A DNA stretch of 64,000 nucleotides from the NCBI RefSeq assembly GCF_024055635.1, contig NZ_JAMXMB010000025.1, positions 1 to 64,000 on the forward strand. Direction: 5' to 3'. The stretch is from Microbacterium yannicii. GTDB taxonomy: Bacteria > Actinomycetota > Actinomycetes > Actinomycetales > Microbacteriaceae. A program made the translations under genes and the position numbers. Every line of letters begins with the position of its first letter. The first letter of the stretch is position 1. This document shows positions 60,653 to 64,000 of this stretch, one piece after another. The notes beneath the pieces were generated by a model, which was not told the origin of the DNA, did not search any database, and saw only the letters and a program-made list of their open reading frames with translations.

Positions 60653-61888
60653 TTACTTAGGATTCGCGCTGGTTCGCCTCACGGCGACGACCGCGTCCCA
60701 GAGCGCCTCGGCGACGTCGGCCTTGCTCCCGCGGCGCGCCGCGACGACCTCGCCGTCAGCGTCGATGACGGTGACAGCGTTGTCGGCGGTCTCGAATCCC
60801 TTGGCCCATCCGACCTCGTTCACCGCCAGGAGGTCGGTGCCCTTGCGCGCGGCTTTGCGGCGCCCTCGGTCGAGCAGCGTCTCGCCCTCGCCCGGCGTCT
60901 CGGCCGCGAAGCCGACGATCGTCTGGCCGCGGCGGCGACGGCGCACGAGGCCGGCCAGGATGTCGTCGTTCTCGATCAGGTCGAGCGTGATCCCGCCGGC
61001 CGGCGCCGCCTCCTTGGAGCGCTTGAGCGGCGACACCTCTGCCACCCGGTAGTCGGCGACGGCAGCCGCCATGACGATGACGTCGGCCCCATCGGCCTGT
61101 GCCTCGACGGCGGCGGCGAGCTCCGTCGCGGTTCCCGCGCGCACGACCCGCACCGAAGGGAGAGCGGATGCCGCATCCAGCACGCCGTCGTCGACATGCG
61201 CCGCGACGAGCACCACGTCGGCGCCGCGGTCGGCGGCCACCAGCGCCACCGCCACCCCCTGGCGGCCGCTCGAGCGGTTGCCGATGAACCGCACGGGGTC
61301 GATGGGTTCACGCGTGCCGCCGGCGCTCACCACGACCCGGAGTCCGTCGAGGTCGCCGGTTCTCCCCCCGGCCGCCGCGAGTGCAGTGGAGAGGATCGCC
61401 TCGGGCTCCGACATCCGTCCGGGTCCGCTGTCGCCACCGGTCAGCTCGCCGCTCTCGGGACCGACCACGATGACGCCGCGCTCGCGCAGGGTCGCCATGT
61501 TGTGGGCGGTCGCGGGGTGCCGCCACATCTCGGTGTGCATCGCGGGGGCTACGACGACCGGTGCCGTGGTGGCGAGTAGGGTCGTTCCGAGGAGGTCGTC
61601 CGCGAGTCCTGCGGTCATCTTCGCCAGGGTGTTCGCCGTCGCGGGCGCCACGATCACGAGGTCGGCCGCCTGGCCGAGCGCGACGTGTCGGACCCGCGCG
61701 ACATCATCGTGGACGGAGGTCGTCACGGGGTGGCGGCTGATCGACTCCCACGTCGGCAGCCCGACGAAGCGGAGGGCGTCGTCCGTGGGGACGACATGCA
61801 CCTCGTGCCCCGCCTTGACCAGCAGGCGCACGAGCTGCACCGTCTTGTAGGCGGCGATGCCACCGGTGACCCCGACCACGACGAACAC
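60653..61888 (-). CDS. coaBC: Bifunctional phosphopantothenoylcysteine decarboxylase/synthase
   Basis: Makes phosphopantetheine for coenzyme A: the N-terminal CoaC flavoprotein half (about 1-180) decarboxylates, and the C-terminal CoaB half (about 190-410) joins cysteine. CoaC signs are VTGGIAAYKTVQLVRLL, HVALGQAADLVIVAPATAN and PAMHTEMWRHP. The loop that carries Cys in E. coli (ACGDxGPGRM) reads TGGDSGPGRM here, so that Cys is missing. CoaB shows GGTREPIDPVRFIGNRSSG and MAAAVADYRV. The GTG at 61888 is the family start, following CAAGAT by six bases. It is divergent from the NRDE gene. Confidence 0.94.
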   Translation of the reverse strand: MFVVVGVTGGIAAYKTVQLVRLLVKAGHEVHVVPTDDALRFVGLPTWESISRHPVTTSVHDDVARVRHVALGQAADLVIVAPATANTLAKMTAGLADDLLGTTLLATTAPVVVAPAMHTEMWRHPATAHNMATLRERGVIVVGPESGELTGGDSGPGRMSEPEAILSTALAAAGGRTGDLDGLRVVVSAGGTREPIDPVRFIGNRSSGRQGVAVALVAADRGADVVLVAAHVDDGVLDAASALPSVRVVRAGTATELAAAVEAQADGADVIVMAAAVADYRVAEVSPLKRSKEAAPAGGITLDLIENDDILAGLVRRRRRGQTIVGFAAETPGEGETLLDRGRRKAARKGTDLLAVNEVGWAKGFETADNAVTVIDADGEVVAARRGSKADVAEALWDAVVAVRRTSANPK

Positions 61889-61894
61889 CCTCCG

Positions 61895-61900
61895 ATCTTG
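61895..61900 (-). promoter_or_regulatory. Near-consensus -10 box (CAAGAT) of coaBC
   Basis: CAAGAT, six bases (cggagg), GTG at 61888. It deviates from TANNNT at the first base only. GGAGG touches the start codon and is too close for a ribosome site. Confidence 0.35.
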
Positions 61901-61957
61901 GCACGCCCGCTCGACTCCCCGGCCCCACGGCCGGATGACACCCCCGAGGAGACCCTC

Positions 61958-62674
61958 ATGTGCACCGTCGTGATCCGCGTTCCGGCGTCTGCCGACGAAC
62001 CCACGCGCGTGCTCGCGATCCGCGACGAGGACCCGGAGCGGCCGTGGAATCCGCTCGGCCGGTGGTGGCCCGAACCGCACGACGGCGTCGTCGGTGTCCG
62101 CGACGTGCGCGCCGGCGGCGCATGGCTGGCGGCCGACCCTGCAGCCGGCCGGCTCGCCGTGCTCCTCAACCGCGCTGACGAGTCGACGCGACCCGAGTCC
62201 GAGCTGGTGTCCCGGGGCGGCATCGTGCTCGACTCCGTCGCAGGGCGCTCACCGGAGGGTGAGCCGCCGACGCACGGCTTCAACCTCGTCGAGGTCGAGG
62301 GCGCGCACGCACGCGTGCTCACGTGGGACGGCGCGGCACTGCGCACGGTCGAACTCCCGCCCGGCACGCACATGATCGCCCACGACGACGTCGACGACGG
62401 CGGAACGCCGCGCATCGCCCGGTGGCTCGGCGCGTTCCGCGCGGCCGAGCCCGCGAGTGAAGGACGCTGGTGGATGCCGTGGGCCGACGTGCTCGAGCGG
62501 TCGGCCGAGCTCGCCCCCACCGACGACGGTGCGATCATCCGCGACAACCGCCCCCATGGCTACCCGACGCTGTCCCTCCTGGCCTGCGTGGCATCGGTGT
62601 CGGCCCACGATGTGGACGTCCACTACGGCGAGCTCGCACATCCCGGCGAGTGGGGCGGGCTCGAGCTGGAGTAG
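61958..62674 (+). CDS. NRDE family (TANGO2-like) protein
   Basis: A 238-residue protein of the NRDE/TANGO2 superfamily, named after a conserved N-R-D-E stretch and of uncertain function (possibly haem or lipid handling). Here the protein begins MCTVVIRV, the NRDE stretch reads AIRDEDPERPW (about 19-29), and GGAWLAADPAAGRLAVLLNR (about 53-72) is the most typical family block. The N-terminal Cys is next to Met, as in Ntn-type processing, where Cys2 would be the nucleophile. The ATG is preceded by a GAGGAG ribosome site. It is divergent from coaBC. Confidence 0.85.
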   Translation: MCTVVIRVPASADEPTRVLAIRDEDPERPWNPLGRWWPEPHDGVVGVRDVRAGGAWLAADPAAGRLAVLLNRADESTRPESELVSRGGIVLDSVAGRSPEGEPPTHGFNLVEVEGAHARVLTWDGAALRTVELPPGTHMIAHDDVDDGGTPRIARWLGAFRAAEPASEGRWWMPWADVLERSAELAPTDDGAIIRDNRPHGYPTLSLLACVASVSAHDVDVHYGELAHPGEWGGLELE

Positions 62675-62710
62675 CGCACGGGGCGGGCCGAGGTCTGCGC
62701 CGCGTCCGAG

Positions 62711-62749
62711 GCGTTTCGTCTCGGTCGCTGGCGCTCGCTCAACGACCGG
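62711..62749 (-). repeat. 40-bp interspersed repeat, diverged copy A
   Basis: Inverted relative to copies B and C, with a diverged centre (GTCGCTGGCGCTCGC). Together with copy B it forms a long inverted repeat with a 26-bp spacer. Confidence 0.75.
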
Positions 62750-62775
62750 TTCCCCACGCCCCGGTGGTCCCGTTC

Positions 62776-62815
62776 CCGGTCGTTGAGCGAGCGAGGAACG
62801 AGCGAGACGAAACGC
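62776..62815 (+). repeat. 40-bp interspersed repeat, copy B
   Basis: Begins CCGGTCGTTGAGCGAGCGAG and ends GAGACGAAACGC. It is identical to copy C five bases further on. Confidence 0.9.
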
Positions 62816-62820
62816 CCTGC

Positions 62821-62860
62821 CCGGTCGTTGAGCGAGCGAGGAACGAGCGAGACGAAACGC
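62821..62860 (+). repeat. 40-bp interspersed repeat, copy C
   Basis: Identical to copy B over all 40 bases; tandem with it at a 45-bp period. Confidence 0.9.
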
Positions 62861-62914
62861 CCCGAGCTCCGCACGCGGCGGCTCGAGGCGCTTCGTCCGG
62901 CTCTCCGCCTCGTG

Positions 62915-63778
62915 CTAGACGAGGCTCTTGGGGTGCCACACCGTCTTCGTCTCGGTGAACGCGGTGATGCGCGAGAGGCTGGGGGCCGCGGCATCCGTCC
63001 CGTTCTCGGGAGGAAGCACGCGCGTCAGCGTGTCGGCCGCCGCGATCTGCAGGTCGATCCAGTCGAGCTCGCCGGCGCCGACGAGGTCGAGCGCATGCAC
63101 ATCGGGGTGGGATGCCAGCCACGGTGCGATCTCGGCGGGTGAGCCGGTCAGCACGTTGACCACTCCCCCGGGCACGTCGCTGGTCGCCAGCACCTCGGCG
63201 AGCGAGATCGCCGAAAGCGGATAACGCTGCGACGCGACGACGACGACGGCGTTGCCGGTCACGAGCGCCGGCGCGATCGCCGAGACGAGACCCACGAGCG
63301 CCGTGTCCTGCGGGGCGACGACCCCGACGACTCCCGTCGGCTCGGGCACCGAGATGTTGAAGTACGGCCCGGCCACGGGATTGCCGTTGCCGGCGACCTG
63401 CGCGAACTTGTCGCACCAGCCGGCGTACCAGACCCAGCGGTCGATCGACTCGTCGACCTCGGCGGCGGCCACGGATGCCGAGACACCCGTCTGCTGCACG
63501 ATCTCGTCCACGAACTGCGCGCGACGGCCTTCGAGGATCTCGGCAACCCGGTAGAGGACCTGGCCGCGGTTGTAGGCCGTCGCCCCCGACCACCCCTTGA
63601 CGGCGCCGCGGGCCGAGACGACGGCATCCCGCGCGTCCTTGCGAGACGCGAGTGCCGCATTCGCGAGGAACTCGCCCTTCGGGGTCGCGACCTCGTAGGT
63701 GCGGCCCGACTCGCTGCGCGGGAAAGCGCCGCCGATGTAGAGCTTGTACGTCTTCGGCACGGTCAGTCGCTTGCTCAT
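62915..63778 (-). CDS. Aldehyde dehydrogenase-like protein lacking the catalytic half
   Basis: A 287-residue protein covering only the NAD-binding part of an aldehyde dehydrogenase. The N-terminus (YKLYIGGAFPRSESGRTYEV) and the fold up to VVAPQDTALVGLVSAIAPAL are normal. It has neither the catalytic Cys nor its conserved surroundings, and ends with TAFTETKTVWHPKS about 200 residues early, with a genuine stop. The ATG overlaps the stop of a full ALDH gene (ATGA). This resembles ALDH16, where a full domain is followed by a truncated, inactive one in a single chain; here the two are separate genes. It is probably a structural partner rather than an enzyme. Confidence 0.85.
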   Translation of the reverse strand: MSKRLTVPKTYKLYIGGAFPRSESGRTYEVATPKGEFLANAALASRKDARDAVVSARGAVKGWSGATAYNRGQVLYRVAEILEGRRAQFVDEIVQQTGVSASVAAAEVDESIDRWVWYAGWCDKFAQVAGNGNPVAGPYFNISVPEPTGVVGVVAPQDTALVGLVSAIAPALVTGNAVVVVASQRYPLSAISLAEVLATSDVPGGVVNVLTGSPAEIAPWLASHPDVHALDLVGAGELDWIDLQIAAADTLTRVLPPENGTDAAAPSLSRITAFTETKTVWHPKSLV

Positions 63779-64000
63779 GCGGAGACCTCCTTCTTCGAGC
63801 GGGCGGGTTCGCGTTTCGTCTCGCTCGTTCCTCGCTCGCTCAACGACCGGGGGGATACGGATGCCGCACCCTTGAGGTAGGCGGTCAGGCCGTGGCGGCC
63901 GCCTTCGCGACCGTAGCCCGACTCCTTGTAACCGCCGAACGGCGACGACGGGTCGAACCGGTTGAACGTGTTCGCCCACACCACGCCGGCCCGCAGGCGG
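63775..64000 (-). CDS. Aldehyde dehydrogenase, C-terminal part (continues past the window edge)
   Basis: Only the last ~74 residues are in the window; the frame is open to the right end. The visible VWANTFNRFDPSSPFGGYKESGYGREGG is the classic ALDH C-terminal motif, and the match to the NTFNRFDPSSPFGG form suggests the ALDH16-type full enzyme. It overlaps the next gene by 4 bp. The final ~25 residues (with PRSLSERGTSETKRE) are not ALDH sequence: they are encoded by a copy of the 40-bp interspersed repeat, so the repeat has become the protein's tail. Confidence 0.9.
   Translation of the reverse strand, partial: RLRAGVVWANTFNRFDPSSPFGGYKESGYGREGGRHGLTAYLKGAASVSPRSLSERGTSETKREPARSKKEVSA
63811..63850 (-). 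repeat. 40-bp interspersed repeat, copy D, inside a gene
   Basis: The exact reverse complement of copies B and C, lying within the 3' end of the aldehyde dehydrogenase gene and read in frame as SLSERGTSETKR. Confidence 0.9.

Noticed and set aside
62776..62860. Tandem copies B and C as the start of a CRISPR array
   Set aside because: Only two tandem copies separated by five bases, with an inverted copy inside a gene; there are no spacers of regular length and no cas genes.
62915..63778. The short aldehyde dehydrogenase as a frameshifted or cut gene
   Set aside because: It has an intact start, a proper stop, normal composition to the end and a clean coupling to the full gene, and matches the truncated-domain pattern of ALDH16.
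630..63865. The GGATGCC heptamer as an FtsK-orienting (KOPS) or Chi site
   Set aside because: Copies are nearly balanced between strands (48 against 43) over 64 kb, whereas those motifs are strongly strand-biased.

Overview
The window looks like a stretch of chromosome from a high-GC Gram-positive actinobacterium, most likely a Microbacteriaceae member close to Microbacterium. The reasons are the roughly 70% GC composition, the gene content (DUF5302, the CE1758/CE1759 flavin oxidoreductase duo, group III 6-phosphofructokinase, twin-arginine EfeB) and the order dapA / folA-thyA / dapB / pnp, which resembles other actinobacteria. I find 61 protein genes or gene pieces: one is a decayed AraC regulator and one runs off the right edge. 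I see no rRNA, tRNA, CRISPR array, prophage or transposase.

Layout. 0-8.5 kb: housekeeping (dapA, an SDR, folA-thyA, dapB) interleaved with a small redox group (membrane thioredoxin, DUF4395, OsmC), an epimerase, a GNAT and a histidine phosphatase. 8.5-17.5 kb: aldo/keto reductase, pnp, three small genes ending in a YrhK-like membrane protein, a glycosyltransferase fused to an SGNH hydrolase, DedA, and a NucA-type nuclease. 17.5-19.4 kb: the LLM/FMN reductase duo. 19.5-27.9 kb: an alpha-galactoside utilisation locus (ROK repressor and GH13 glucosidase on one strand; GH36 alpha-galactosidase, binding protein and two permeases on the other). 28-31.7 kb: two esterase-like hydrolases and an acyltransferase. 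31.7-35.4 kb: efeUOB iron uptake under a DtxR/IdeR-type box. 35.4-40.6 kb: WYL regulator, epoxide hydrolase, 2OG-Fe(II) oxygenase, and a PfkB kinase coupled to SurE. 40.8-55 kb: rpsO, two transporters, the AraC remnant, YceI, FKBP, PrsW, FAH-family enzyme, aspA, a metallophosphoesterase, a PiT phosphate transporter and an S9 peptidase. 55-64 kb: pfkA, a SNF2 helicase, a lipoprotein, GDPD, coaBC, an NRDE protein and a two-gene aldehyde dehydrogenase.

Three patterns cut across the gene list. (1) About twenty start codons sit 6-8 nt behind a TANNNT -10 box with no Shine-Dalgarno sequence, which is the signature of leaderless transcripts. These boxes fixed many of the start choices here. In two places the TAG of the -10 box is also the stop codon of the preceding gene. 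(2) The heptamer GGATGCC (or GGCATCC) occurs about 91 times by my count by eye, without strand bias. Six intergenic terminator hairpins are built from inverted pairs of it. This resembles how DNA-uptake sequences are arranged in Neisseria and Haemophilus. (3) A 40-bp interspersed repeat at the right end also forms the coding sequence for the tail of an aldehyde dehydrogenase.

All function calls rest on reading motifs in translated sequence. No database search was possible.
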